Assembly (NCBI GenBank): GCA_913061235.1
Contig: CAJXTB010000028.1
Location: forward strand, 18,576 to 82,575
Direction: 5' to 3'
DNA from: an uncultured Pseudomonadota bacterium
GTDB taxonomy: Bacteria; Myxococcota_A; UBA796; GCA-2862545
DNA: 64,000 nucleotides
This document shows positions 35,060 to 43,741 of this stretch, one piece after another. How positions within the stretch are numbered: position 1 is the first letter of the stretch; every line of letters begins with the position of its first letter. A program made the position numbers and the translations under genes. Under the pieces are notes generated by a model. It did no database searches and had not been told where the DNA came from. It saw only the letters and a list, made by a program, of their open reading frames with translations.

Positions 35060-36316
35060 TCAGAAGTTGTAGCGGGACCAGACAAAGACAGATGCGTCAG
35101 GCACCAGGCCGGTCAGGTCAATGGGAATGCTCGCGTCACCGACGGGCACGTTTAGGGTGAGGTCGTCGTCTGACGGGTGGAACTCACCGCCGTCTCCCCA
35201 GGAGGAGACCGGGATTTGTGCGGTCAACGAGACATCAAAGCCCTTGGGCAGTTGGATGGATGCTGAGGGCACAAAGATGGCGCTGCCGTCACCGAAGTTC
35301 TGCAGCCAAACGACGTTCGCGCCGAGGTCTCGGGTGACACCCGTGGCCACGGCGAGCAGGCCGTAGTCTTGACCGGAGAGGAACGGCGCAAACGGGTCGG
35401 GCTCCGTATCCGTGGCGTCGAACGGAGTGGGGATGTCGCACTCTGGCGGCTGAATGGCGGTCAGTGCGGAGGCTCCAGAGGGCTCGGCACCGTTGCGGAT
35501 GTACTGGCCGGACACAATGAGCGACTGTAGGACGGGAAAGGAGTAGTCCGCGCCGATAGCAACGGTCTCGTAGACGTCCAGCGTCTCTTCGGTCAAGCCA
35601 CGGAAGGCCACGCCGCCTTCGAGCCAGAAGCCGATTCCGAGCGTGCCCTTGATGTCCATTCCGACAAGGACTTCGTCAGACTCTTGGCGGTAGGCACTGA
35701 CCACTGAGAAGTCGGTATTGGCGGCATTCACGGTTCCGCGAACGGCCGCTCGCACCTTGGTGAAGGTGTCGTTTGTACCAATCACCGCTTGGACCTGATT
35801 GAGCTGTCCGAAGGGGATGGTCACCCGGGCTGAGTTGACGCCAGCGCGAGGCTTGAAGGGCTCGGTGAACAACACCTGCGGGAAGGGGTCGGTGGGGTTG
35901 ATGAACAGCGCCGAGCCCCACTGGAGGGCTTGGCGACCCACGCGCAGGTCGAACTTGGGGGTGTACCAGTCAACGTACAGGCGGTCGACGGCCAGGTAGT
36001 CGGATGCGCGGTCAATGCGGAACACGTTGTTGGCGTTGTCTGGCCATTCGCAGTTCGCCGCTTCGAGCAGGGGGCCAAAGTCGCTCTCACGCAAGGCACT
36101 CTCGAAGACATCCGTGTTGTCACGGCCCTGAATGAAGCCCATCTCAACGGTCGTGGACAGGAAGACGCGCTCGCTCAATGGGGCTTCGAAGGTGGGACGA
36201 AAGCGTTCGACGAGCTGGAAGGGTGGGCCGTCTGCGCCAATCGCAGCCGTTGCTCTGAGCTCTGCGAAGCCCTGCACTTCCTGGGCGCCTGCCATGGCCA
36301 AGAGCAAGGCAATCAT
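35060..36316 (-). CDS. Outer-membrane beta-barrel protein of the export operon (DUF1302/alginate-export-like)
   Basis: The 418 aa product has a short signal (MIALLLAMAGAQ) and barrel strands such as VQGFAELRATAAIG and RVFLSTTVEMGFIQG, with the block RLYVDWYTPKFDLRVGRQALQWGSALFINPTDPF, a pattern shared with DUF1302-like and PhoP/O-type barrels. It ends in VFVWSRYNF, a typical barrel C-terminal Phe. Its place between the TetR gene (overlap 4 nt) and the LolD-like ATPase suggests it is the outer-membrane acceptor or channel of the export system. Confidence 0.78.
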   Translation of the reverse strand: MIALLLAMAGAQEVQGFAELRATAAIGADGPPFQLVERFRPTFEAPLSERVFLSTTVEMGFIQGRDNTDVFESALRESDFGPLLEAANCEWPDNANNVFRIDRASDYLAVDRLYVDWYTPKFDLRVGRQALQWGSALFINPTDPFPQVLFTEPFKPRAGVNSARVTIPFGQLNQVQAVIGTNDTFTKVRAAVRGTVNAANTDFSVVSAYRQESDEVLVGMDIKGTLGIGFWLEGGVAFRGLTEETLDVYETVAIGADYSFPVLQSLIVSGQYIRNGAEPSGASALTAIQPPECDIPTPFDATDTEPDPFAPFLSGQDYGLLAVATGVTRDLGANVVWLQNFGDGSAIFVPSASIQLPKGFDVSLTAQIPVSSWGDGGEFHPSDDDLTLNVPVGDASIPIDLTGLVPDASVFVWSRYNF

Positions 36317-36972
36317 TGGGTCTCCCGTTGGGCCAGGCCAGACACGATGATGTCGGCCAGGGTCTCGGAGAAATCCCCGACGGTCTGGTCTTGCAGCAGG
36401 TCCGGTTCTTCCAGCTGTGCGGTCATCATGATGATGGCGTTGAGCACCACAACGCGTCGGTGCAGCTCAGAGTCCGAGAGCGATGGGTTCGCGCTGCGGA
36501 TGAGGTAGCTCAAGAAGGCGTCGCGACGCTCGTTGTGGTCCTCCCCCAACGTCTCGTCGCCCTCTTCGAGCACCGCCTTCATTTCACGGTCACCGCGGGT
36601 GAGTCGGGCGACCAGTGGCGAGTCTTTCACTGCGTTGCCGACCAACGTCAGGTAGGCGCGAAGCTGTTCGTGCGGCGGCTTGGCCATCAGGTCCTGGAAC
36701 GCGCCCATCTGGGACACCTTCTCGTAGCTAATCGCCGCAACCATCAGGGCGTTCTTGCTCTTGAAGTACAGGTAGACCGTTCCCTTGGCCACGCCAGCAT
36801 CTGTCGCAATCTCCGAGACCGATGCCTTGCGGTAGCCGAAGCGAATGAAGTGCTCGGTGGCGGCCTTCAAGATGCGCAGCCGGGTGCGCTTGCGGGCAGC
36901 GTCTTCCCCGGGCTGAGAGCCCATGGCTTCGTCGAACAAGCGCTGGATGTTCTCTGGTGACCAATCGTTCAT
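36313..36972 (-). CDS. TetR-family transcriptional regulator
   Basis: The 219 aa protein has a clear TetR DNA-binding domain: RLRILKAATEHFIRFGYRKASVSEIATDAGVAKGTVYLYFKSKNALM, beginning about residue 28, and a helical ligand domain behind it. TetR proteins usually repress their own operon and respond to a small hydrophobic ligand, here perhaps the exported molecule. It is first in the six-gene export operon. A palindrome starts 3 nt upstream of its ATG, leaving no room for a Shine-Dalgarno, so the message may be leaderless. Confidence 0.95.
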   Translation of the reverse strand: MNDWSPENIQRLFDEAMGSQPGEDAARKRTRLRILKAATEHFIRFGYRKASVSEIATDAGVAKGTVYLYFKSKNALMVAAISYEKVSQMGAFQDLMAKPPHEQLRAYLTLVGNAVKDSPLVARLTRGDREMKAVLEEGDETLGEDHNERRDAFLSYLIRSANPSLSDSELHRRVVVLNAIIMMTAQLEEPDLLQDQTVGDFSETLADIIVSGLAQRETQ

Positions 36973-36974
36973 GC

Positions 36975-36998
36975 TGACTCAAATAGTCATTTGGGTCA
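36975..36998. promoter_or_regulatory. Probable TetR operator
   Basis: TGACTCAAAT (36975-36984) and ATTTGGGTCA (36989-36998) are inverted repeats with 9 of 10 matches around AGTC. The dyad abuts the tetR start codon at 36972 and lies in the gap to rpe. Its position fits autorepression of the tetR export operon. Confidence 0.7.
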
Positions 36999-37205
36999 TC
37001 GATGGCTAGGGGGTGCCACACATTTTTGCACCGTAGTCGCCTCGCAAGGCTCGGAATACTGGAGCTGGGTAGCCTGTATGATCTGCACCAGCGCGGGTCT
37101 TTGCGCCCTGAAGTCCTGCTCACTGGGGCCCTCAACGTTCTTTGCCGAGACCATGGGGTAGCGGTGACGGGAGGCGGTGCTACGTGCGCAACGCTGGAGG
37201 TGCTC

Positions 37206-37859
37206 TTGGCCATTGTTTCCCCGTCGATCCTGTCCGCCGACTTTGCTCGCCTTGGTGAAGAGGTCCAAAACCTTGTAGACCTTGGTGCCGACTGGATTCA
37301 CTGCGACGTCATGGACGGCCGCTTTGTTCCGAACATCACCTTCGGTGCCCCCGTCATTGCGCACATTCGACGCGCCGTGCCCGCGGCCTTTCTCGACGTT
37401 CACCTGATGATTGAAGAGCCTGACCGCTACCTTCAGCAGTTTCGCGACGCAGGCGCAGACCAGCTGACCGTCCACGCCGAAGCTACCCGGCACCTTCACC
37501 GCTCCATTCAAGCGACGGCTGCAACGGGTGCCAAGACCGGCGTCTCTCTCAATCCCCACACGCCAGAGACAGAGCTGGAGTACGTGCTGGATGACCTGGA
37601 CTTGGTCCTGCTGATGTCGGTCAATCCGGGTTTCGGCGGACAGAGCCTGATTGAGTCGGTCTTTGCGAAGATTGAGCGCCTGCGCAAGATGATTGACGAC
37701 CGCGGCCTGCCTACGCTCATTGAAGTGGACGGCGGCGTAAAGATGCACAACGCCCAGCGCTTCATGGACGCCGGCGCGCATGCCCTTGTCAGTGGTTCGG
37801 GTATCTTTGGCGCAGACGACCGAGGGGCGGCGATTGCTGCCTTTAAGGCTATCGTTTAG
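37206..37859 (+). CDS. rpe: Ribulose-phosphate 3-epimerase
   Basis: TTG 37206 follows GGAGG at 5 nt and gives MAIVSPSILSADFARLGEEV, exactly the family start; the open frame back to 37002 has no homology pattern. The 217 aa length is normal. Motifs include ADWIHCDVMDGRFVPNITFG, DVHLMIEEPDRYLQQF, MSVNPGFGGQSLI, EVDGGVKMHNA and ALVSGSGIFG. It interconverts ribulose-5-phosphate and xylulose-5-phosphate in the pentose phosphate pathway. The 3' end overlaps the convergent YchJ-like gene by 4 bp. Confidence 0.97.
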   Translation: MAIVSPSILSADFARLGEEVQNLVDLGADWIHCDVMDGRFVPNITFGAPVIAHIRRAVPAAFLDVHLMIEEPDRYLQQFRDAGADQLTVHAEATRHLHRSIQATAATGAKTGVSLNPHTPETELEYVLDDLDLVLLMSVNPGFGGQSLIESVFAKIERLRKMIDDRGLPTLIEVDGGVKMHNAQRFMDAGAHALVSGSGIFGADDRGAAIAAFKAIV

Positions 37860-38269
37860 GTGCCTTGAACGTCCGTATTCGGCACGGCGCTGTGGTACAG
37901 CCAGCGTCCGTCCTTGCGGTGGAAGACGCTGTCTTCCGTGAAGGATGCGTCTGTCTCGCCTTGCTCAAGGTGGGCGTGAAAGCGGACAGTCGCTGTGTCA
38001 CCGACAGGTTCTGGGGCGGCTAGAATGTCCAGGCCGGTGAAGCGCGTGCCTTGGCAGAATCGGGTCAAGCTGTCGGTCCACTCGCCGTCGTCTTCGTAGT
38101 AGTGGGGTCCGCTAGGGTCTGTGGTCTGCTGAATGTAGCCAGTCAGCCCCTTGGCGTAGGCCGCGTAGCGAGAGCGCATGAGCAGCTCTGGCGTGGGGGC
38201 GGGTGAGCCGGTGTGAAAGCGTCCGCAACACCGTTTCTCGAGCTTTCGACTGTGACAGCGGCAGCGCAT
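37856..38269 (-). CDS. YchJ-family (UPF0225) protein
   Basis: The 137 aa protein starts with a cysteine cluster (MRCRCHSRKLEKRCCGRFHTG) followed by PTPELLMRSRYAAYAKGLTGYIQQTT and an NTF2-like domain ending WLYHSAVPNTD, the typical YchJ arrangement. The usual SEC-C-like CPCGSG is altered to CRCHSR here. The biochemical role of the family is not settled. It is encoded 2 bp after the phosphodiester glycosidase gene and probably belongs to the same operon. Confidence 0.88.
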   Translation of the reverse strand: MRCRCHSRKLEKRCCGRFHTGSPAPTPELLMRSRYAAYAKGLTGYIQQTTDPSGPHYYEDDGEWTDSLTRFCQGTRFTGLDILAAPEPVGDTATVRFHAHLEQGETDASFTEDSVFHRKDGRWLYHSAVPNTDVQGT

Positions 38270-38271
38270 GA

Positions 38272-39081
38272 CTACTCCGGAAGGGTGGGGGTAAGGACGA
38301 CGGCGTTGATGATGTCCCGCTCGCCTTGCACAGTGTAGTCGCCAGCCTGGGTGTGTACTGAGAACTGGCTAGACACGGCGCCATCGAGGTTGAGTGCTGC
38401 TTTGGCTGCAAGCTGTGTGCGCACGTACTCGGCTGCTTCGTGAAGTGTGGGGCCAATGGAGCCGGTGACCACGAGGCGCGCGCCATCGGGTGTTCGGATG
38501 ACGCTGCGCTCGTCTGCGAACACCGCCATCCACACCGTCTCGCCATCTACCGCCAACAGGGTTCGTGCAGCTCTACGAGCACCGGGAGAGGTATTCACAA
38601 GGTTGTTTGCGCCGTCTACAACACGGTCGATGCTCTGAAGGGCTTCCGTTGGCCCGCTAACGTAGGCGTCCTTGTGCACAATCTGGACCGGAGACGGGCC
38701 GGTGATGATGCCTGAGCCACTGCCGAGTGCGTGGTGTTCTTGGCCGTCATGAACGACAAGGCTCATGGCCGCACCCGCTTGGTCGTAGAATCCACCGTTT
38801 ACAACCACCCACGCTGGGCCCGTCGCCTGCTGCTGGAAGCCTGTGAGTGACTGCACCTGTTCCGACGGAAGTACCGTCAACGACGCCGCATCTACGCGGA
38901 CCTTCCACACCGGACCCGAGCTTCCGTCGACTCCGTGCCACGTGTCTTCGTTCAACGACAGGCCTGGAGCCTCAAGGGCCGCGATGGCTGCTTGCGGAGC
39001 ATCCGGCACGGCCGGTTGTTGTGCCGGAGAGGGGGACGAACAGGCCGTCAGAAGGAGGATGAGTAGGGGCTGAGTGCGCAT
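38272..39081 (-). CDS. Phosphodiester glycosidase (NAGPA-domain) family lipoprotein
   Basis: ATG 39081 gives a 269 aa product with a lipobox (LLLTAC). The NAGPA-like domain shows WVVVNGGFYDQAGAAMSLVVHDGQ, GSGSGIITG, RRAARTLLAVDGETVWMAVF and the C-terminal LNLDGAVSSQF, aligned with the family motif NLDGGGSS but with Ala-Val in place of two glycines. Relatives remove GlcNAc from phosphodiesters or process exopolysaccharide and cell-wall glycans. It should act in the periplasm or on the surface. It sits in a short operon between a propeller lipoprotein and a YchJ-like gene. Confidence 0.85.
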   Translation of the reverse strand: MRTQPLLILLLTACSSPSPAQQPAVPDAPQAAIAALEAPGLSLNEDTWHGVDGSSGPVWKVRVDAASLTVLPSEQVQSLTGFQQQATGPAWVVVNGGFYDQAGAAMSLVVHDGQEHHALGSGSGIITGPSPVQIVHKDAYVSGPTEALQSIDRVVDGANNLVNTSPGARRAARTLLAVDGETVWMAVFADERSVIRTPDGARLVVTGSIGPTLHEAAEYVRTQLAAKAALNLDGAVSSQFSVHTQAGDYTVQGERDIINAVVLTPTLPE

Positions 39082-39091
39082 AGTCATTGCC

Positions 39092-40252
39092 TTATGGCTG
39101 GATTCCAAGGGTGCCAACGATGTTTGGAATGCCGTCTCCCAGGGCCGTCACACCGAGGTCGGTGATGCTTCCGTCCTCGGCGAATGCGACATGGCGGATA
39201 CCGGTGTTCTCAACCGCGTAGACGTGGCCGCGCAAGGTGCCTCGGCGCACAACATCCATGGCACCGGGCAGCGGTAGGCCGACGATGGGGCCCGCGTTGG
39301 TCCAGGTGTCACCGGTGAGAGTCAGCCTGAGCAACTCGTCGCCAAAGCCCGAGCTGACAATCGCGGCATTGCCAAAGGGCGATGCAACGATGTCGAAGGG
39401 GTCTTCGATCGGGCTGAGCACGGTGGTGGCGGTGATGGTGTTGTCGTTGAGCTGCGCGATAGCGACGCTGTTCGGCACACCGCAGAAGCCGCATCCGTCG
39501 CCCACAAGCACCCATTCATCAGCGACGATGGCCGCAGACGACACAATGGCATCCGCGCTGAGTAGGCTGGCCCCAGAGACGACTTCGCCGGAGATGTTGT
39601 CCAGCAAGTGAATGTCGTTGCCTTCGGTGGAGTTGGCGACGTCGACCGCAACGACGACGTCGGAAAAGCTGTCCCGTGGCAGGAACGCGAGGGCGCGCTT
39701 GCTGGCAGTGGCCAGGACGGGCGACGACAGGGTGCCGCTCTCACAATCGACAGCCACCGTGTACAGGCCACCCCCGTTGTTGCGGAAGTTCTCGTCTACT
39801 ACGGTGAGTTGTTCGTTTCCAAGGTCAAAGACAACGTCGCTCGCATAGAACTCGTCTGTCCCGTATCCTTCGTGAATGACCGTAACAGCGCCGGTTTCGT
39901 CGATGCGGAACACACCCAAGGTGCCGTCGTTCTGCACTGCAATGCCGAGTCCTCCGCTTGGGCTGAACTGGATTCGGCGTGACGATGCGGACCCCATGCG
40001 GAACTCGGTGCCGGTCGCGGTCGGCGTGCCAGAGGTGTCTACGCGGAAGACCTCGAACCGATTGTCGTTCTCACCTGGACCTGCGAAGGGGTGTGAGACC
40101 ACCAAGAAGCGCTCACGGTCGGCGTCTGGCGCTGCTTGAAAACAGCGAGTGCCCACGACCTCGCTGTCTGTGCCCACGTCGGCGGTGTCTTGAGTGTCGG
40201 AGCTTGGACAGGCCATCAGGGCCAAGGTCAGCAGGGGGAGTGCGCGGGACAT
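39092..40252 (-). CDS. Propeller-like lipoprotein of unknown function
   Basis: The 386 aa product has a lipobox (ALMAC) followed by a short acidic stretch (SSDTQDTADVGTDSE). Blades like GGLGIAVQNDGTLGVFRIDETGAVTVI, YASDVVFDLGNEQLTVVDEN and DIVASPFGNAAIVSSGFGDELLRLTL suggest a seven-blade YncE/lactonase-type propeller. No catalytic signature is visible. It is first in the three-gene group with the phosphodiester glycosidase and YchJ-like genes, with 10 bp to the next start. Confidence 0.75.
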   Translation of the reverse strand: MSRALPLLTLALMACPSSDTQDTADVGTDSEVVGTRCFQAAPDADRERFLVVSHPFAGPGENDNRFEVFRVDTSGTPTATGTEFRMGSASSRRIQFSPSGGLGIAVQNDGTLGVFRIDETGAVTVIHEGYGTDEFYASDVVFDLGNEQLTVVDENFRNNGGGLYTVAVDCESGTLSSPVLATASKRALAFLPRDSFSDVVVAVDVANSTEGNDIHLLDNISGEVVSGASLLSADAIVSSAAIVADEWVLVGDGCGFCGVPNSVAIAQLNDNTITATTVLSPIEDPFDIVASPFGNAAIVSSGFGDELLRLTLTGDTWTNAGPIVGLPLPGAMDVVRRGTLRGHVYAVENTGIRHVAFAEDGSITDLGVTALGDGIPNIVGTLGIQP

Positions 40253-40361
40253 GGGGGTCTCTCATGAGTGCGAGGCGAAAGGCGGACCTCGTAGCATGAA
40301 ACGGATGACCTGGTTCCAGCGGTGGTCAACCCGTTAAACGGCGCGCCAGATTGGAGTGAAT

Positions 40362-40916
40362 ATGTCGCGCGTAGATGCCCTTATTGCCCGAAGCGGCGGT
40401 GCTTGTGAGCTGTGTCAATCAACGGATGACCTCGCTGAGCTGCCCGTTGCACCGGATGATGACACCGAGGCCACGGCTGTTTGGGCGTGTGAGACGTGCC
40501 GTAGCCAAGTCGAAGAACGCGCGGATGTCGACGCCAAGCATTGGTTCTGCCTGCAAGACTCGATCTGGTCGGAACATGCGGCTGTTCAGGTGACAGGCTT
40601 CCGCATGCTCAAGCGCCTAGCGGGCGAGTCGTGGGCCAGCGACCTTCTCGACCAGGTCTACCTGCCGGATGAGGTTCGCGAGTGGGCGGAACAGGGTGAT
40701 GACCAGCTCGTTGTCTTGGACAGCAATGGAACGCGTCTTGTAGATGGCGACAGCGTCACGCTGATCAAGGACCTGGTTGTGAAAGGGGCGAACTTCACCG
40801 CCAAGCGCGGCACGATGGTGAAGAACATTCGGCTCGGAGACGACCCTGGCCTGGTGGAGGGCCGGGTGAATGGCACCGGGATCTACCTGAAGGTGGAGTT
40901 CCTGAAGAAGCAGTGA
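40362..40916 (+). CDS. phnA: PhnA-family zinc-ribbon protein
   Basis: ATG 40362 follows GGAG at 5 nt, better placed than the GTG at 40356. The 184 aa protein has two CxxC knuckles (CELC at about 17-20, CETC at about 46-49) and the PhnA C-terminal core: VLDSNGTRLVDGDSVTLIKDLVVKGANFTAKRGTMVKNIRL. Despite the name it is not phosphonoacetate hydrolase, and its role is unknown. The long form with an N-terminal zinc domain is common. A dispersed repeat copy follows it directly. Confidence 0.93.
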   Translation: MSRVDALIARSGGACELCQSTDDLAELPVAPDDDTEATAVWACETCRSQVEERADVDAKHWFCLQDSIWSEHAAVQVTGFRMLKRLAGESWASDLLDQVYLPDEVREWAEQGDDQLVVLDSNGTRLVDGDSVTLIKDLVVKGANFTAKRGTMVKNIRLGDDPGLVEGRVNGTGIYLKVEFLKKQ

Positions 40917-40951
40917 GTTCGTTGGGAGTGCTGGGTGCGTGGTAGTTCTAG

Positions 40952-41134
40952 AGTTCAGAAGTCAGAAATCAGAGGTCAGAGCAGGCTCCCTTCGGCGCCG
41001 GCGCAGGCAGCAGTGCACAATGGCTGGCAGCCAACTATTTTAAGGTCGTGTCCGGCCTCCACGTCGCTCGTGGCAGGACGAGAACGCAGGCGCAACGCGT
41101 CTGTTCTGACTTCTGACCTCTGACCTTTGACCTC
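40952..41134. repeat. Dispersed structured repeat, copy 2
   Basis: The left arm has TCAGAAG/TCAGAGG heptamers (40952-40980) and the right arm TTCTGAC, CTCTGAC and CTTTGAC (41104-41134). The inner left hairpin is GGCTCC-cttc-GGCGCC (40984-40999, one mismatch). The inner right hairpin is CAGGCGC-aac-GCGTCTG, as in copy 1 but with a different loop. The middle part differs from copy 1. It fills the gap between phnA and an NAD(P)-binding gene. Confidence 0.8.
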
Positions 41135-41184
41135 CGAAGCCCGACGGTTTCGGCCCCGCGCAGGCCGTCCCAAAACGGTCTTCG

Positions 41185-41841
41185 CTAGGCCACAGATGTC
41201 AGACTGACGCACTGCTTGCTGTGCCGCCCATCTTCGGCACACAACACCAAGAACAACGCCACATCTTCGCGACTAATGCTCGCGCGGTTTCCGCAGACCA
41301 AGTCGGCGCCCGCCGTCCATGCCTCGGTTCGCTTCCCGTTCGTCAGCCGCGTCGGTCGCACCGCCGTCCAGTCCAGGTCCGTGGTGGCGAGTTTGGCCTC
41401 AGCGCGCGCCAGGTCTGCGTAGGCAACGCCGATGTTTGAGTTGTTGACCAAGGCCATGAACATGCTTCCAGCGCGGTCCTTGGATGCTCCGACGCCGTGA
41501 GCGGAGATGCACACGTATCGGCTGACACCCAGGTCTTTGGCTACGGCGGACACCGTCTCCACCGCTCCGACATGCAGGTCCTTCGGAGTCAGAATCTTGG
41601 CCCACGGGAAGTCACTGGTGCGCACCATGGAGATGGCCACAACGATGGCGTCAACGCCGGTGAGTGCCTGTCGAACGAGGTCGGCGTCCAGCACACTGCC
41701 GGGCATGACGTCGACGCCAGCGGGCCAGGTGTGCTTGGCGGCACTACGGGCGACGGCAACAACGGTGTGACCCCGCTCAATGGCTGCGTGTACGACCCGC
41801 TTTCCGGTGCGGCCTGTGGCTCCAAAGACAGCAATGCGCAT
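41185..41841 (-). CDS. NAD(P)-binding (NmrA-like, atypical SDR) protein
   Basis: ATG 41841 with GGAGG upstream gives 218 aa starting MRIAVFGATGRTGKRVVHAA, a Rossmann dinucleotide motif. Further blocks are ALTGVDAIVVAISMV, SRYVCISAHGVGASKDR, LATTDLDWTAVRPTRLTNG and RASISREDVALFLVL. This is the same family as the product encoded at 14028-14657, with oxidoreductase or redox-sensing relatives and no assigned substrate. It lies 45 bp downstream of the Lrp-type regulator on the same strand and may be co-transcribed with it. Confidence 0.87.
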   Translation of the reverse strand: MRIAVFGATGRTGKRVVHAAIERGHTVVAVARSAAKHTWPAGVDVMPGSVLDADLVRQALTGVDAIVVAISMVRTSDFPWAKILTPKDLHVGAVETVSAVAKDLGVSRYVCISAHGVGASKDRAGSMFMALVNNSNIGVAYADLARAEAKLATTDLDWTAVRPTRLTNGKRTEAWTAGADLVCGNRASISREDVALFLVLCAEDGRHSKQCVSLTSVA

Positions 41842-41886
41842 GTTCCCTCCGAGCACGAGGTACCGCTGGCCTGGGCCGAGAGCCCG

Positions 41887-42363
41887 TCACGTTTCGCCAG
41901 TCCCGGTATCCGCATACACGGGAAGCTCGGCGCGGTGATGGTCGAAGACGATTTCGGTTCGAACCCGTGCGATGGTCTTGATGCCGCCGAGCACATGGGT
42001 GAGAAAGTCCTGTAGGTGGCGGGTGTTCCGGACTGCAACCTGGAGGACCACGTCGTCCTCGCCGCCGACGTACCAGGCATTCGCGACTTCTTCCCGCCCA
42101 ATGAGCGTGGCCCAGGTCTTGCCCAGCACCTCGACCCCGTGGCTCGACATGCGCAGAAAGACCATGGCCTGTAGGCCAATACCGACGGACTCGGGGTCTA
42201 CTCGGGCGTGAAATCCTTGAATGACGTTGTCGTTGACCAGGCGCGCGACGCGGCCGTGCGTGGTTGACGGGGCTAGATCTACCGAATGCGCGAGTTCCTT
42301 GTTGGATTGGCGTGCATCCTTCTGCAAAGCGCTGACGAGAGCGATGTCGATTCGGTCGAGCAT
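41887..42363 (-). CDS. Lrp/AsnC-family transcriptional regulator
   Basis: The 158 aa protein opens with the Lrp helix-turn-helix (LDRIDIALVSALQKDARQSNKELAHSVDLAPSTTHGRVARL) and continues with a RAM ligand domain (VAAWYVGGEDD-like text: VANAWYVGGEDDVVLQVAVRNTRHLQDF). Lrp proteins respond to amino acids. It is divergent from a ThrE-like amino-acid exporter gene 83 bp away, a pairing that makes control of that exporter likely. The intergenic DNA is locally AT-rich. Confidence 0.95.
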   Translation of the reverse strand: MLDRIDIALVSALQKDARQSNKELAHSVDLAPSTTHGRVARLVNDNVIQGFHARVDPESVGIGLQAMVFLRMSSHGVEVLGKTWATLIGREEVANAWYVGGEDDVVLQVAVRNTRHLQDFLTHVLGGIKTIARVRTEIVFDHHRAELPVYADTGTGET

Positions 42364-42446
42364 GGAATTCTCCGTTTGATTACGAAGATAATTCGGTCGA
42401 CGATGTTTTTCATGCCGTTAGATTCGCTTCATGATGGTCGGGGTCG

Positions 42447-43664
42447 ATGATGCATCGTATTGAAGAGCAGTTGGTCGTCGAAATTGCACGTGCGCTTCAC
42501 CAAAGTGGCGCGCCGTCGCCGCTTGTTGAGTCCGCGGTCGAGAGTCTCATCGTCGAGCACGGCAGTGAAGGGCAGGCATTGGTCACGCCAACCAGCCTGT
42601 CCATCGCCATTGATGACCGCACTCAGGTCGCACGTATGGCGCCGCCGACTCTGGATCTGGGCCGACTGACGGATGCGTGGGAGACGGTCAATGCGTGGAT
42701 GCGCTCCGAGCTGACCGCCGAAGAGGCGCTCCTACGTTTACGCTCGGGCCACCATCGCCTAGCGAACCACTGGCTCGCTCTGTGTGCGGCAGGCATTGCT
42801 GCGTCCGCAGCCCCCTTGTTGGGTGGTTCTTGGGTGGATGTGATTGCCGCCGCGTTCGCAGGTGCTGGCGTTTGGTCGGCCCACGCATGGGCGCAAAGCC
42901 GTGGCCGGACCTCCATGATGGCGGACGTTGTCGCCGCCGCGGTGGCCGCCTGGATGGGTGGCGTGGCCGGCGCGTGGGGAGCGAGCCCCGTAGTTGTCGT
43001 CTTTGCGTCGGTGTTTGTATTGCTGCCGGGCCTGTCCATGGTTGCAGCCCTGTCTGAGATTGCCGCCGGAAGCTGGAATGCGGGCACAATGCGAACCGTG
43101 GGCGTGTTGGCCGTTCTGGCTCGGCTGGGCGGCGGCCTAAGCCTGGGGCATGCGCTGGCTCCCGTGGCGGCTGCACCTGTCTACGAACCGCTAGGCACTT
43201 TGGCTGTGCTGCCAGCCTCGGCGCTGGTGACGTGGCTAAGCATGGTGTTGATGGGCGCGTGGCGTCGCGACTGGGTTGCTGCGGTCCTGACCGCCGTTGT
43301 CAGCGCCGCGATTGTCCTGAACTGGGACGGTACGTTCGGCTTGTTTCTCGCCGCATTTTGGGCGGGCGTTGCCGCATGGGCGTGGAGCCTGCGCACTCGT
43401 GTTCCCGCACAGAGCATTGTGATTGCGGGCATCTTGCCCTTGGTTCCCGGTGCCATGGGGCTGGGTGGGGCCATCTCCCTGTTCGCCGGACAGAGCCAAG
43501 ATGTTGTGGAGGTCGCAGTGAAGACGATTGCGTCCGCCACCGCCGTTGTTGGCGGCTTGCTCGCTGCCAATGTGATGGGGGAAACACCGCTGCCACGTAG
43601 GGACGCACGACCACAAGACAGCACTAAGACAGCCGCTTTTTCCAAGGGTCGCACGGTCGCTTAG
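42447..43664 (+). CDS. Threonine/serine exporter (ThrE) family membrane protein
   Basis: The 405 aa protein has the ThrE layout: an N-terminal cytoplasmic part (IEEQLVVEIARALHQSGAPSPLVESAVESL, SLSIAIDDRTQVARM), then about ten hydrophobic helices in which the two fused halves (DUF1212 and ThrE_2-like) can be seen. Landmarks are FVLLPGLSMVAALSEIAAGSW and the second-half IAGILPLVPGAMGLGGAISL. It exports small amino acids from the cell. ATG 42447 is used; ATG 42450 is equally possible. It is divergent from the Lrp-type gene. Confidence 0.9.
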   Translation: MMHRIEEQLVVEIARALHQSGAPSPLVESAVESLIVEHGSEGQALVTPTSLSIAIDDRTQVARMAPPTLDLGRLTDAWETVNAWMRSELTAEEALLRLRSGHHRLANHWLALCAAGIAASAAPLLGGSWVDVIAAAFAGAGVWSAHAWAQSRGRTSMMADVVAAAVAAWMGGVAGAWGASPVVVVFASVFVLLPGLSMVAALSEIAAGSWNAGTMRTVGVLAVLARLGGGLSLGHALAPVAAAPVYEPLGTLAVLPASALVTWLSMVLMGAWRRDWVAAVLTAVVSAAIVLNWDGTFGLFLAAFWAGVAAWAWSLRTRVPAQSIVIAGILPLVPGAMGLGGAISLFAGQSQDVVEVAVKTIASATAVVGGLLAANVMGETPLPRRDARPQDSTKTAAFSKGRTVA

Positions 43665-43741
43665 CGTCGTGTCACAGGGCTCGTGACTCGCGCCGGGCGA
43701 AAGTTGGCTAGGGGGGCGCACCCCCTGCGAGGAGACTTCTC

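Noticed and set aside
42364..42446. GAATT/AATTC inverted repeat in the Lrp-ThrE gap
   Set aside because: Only five matching bases per arm over a 20-bp spacer; too weak to call an operator.
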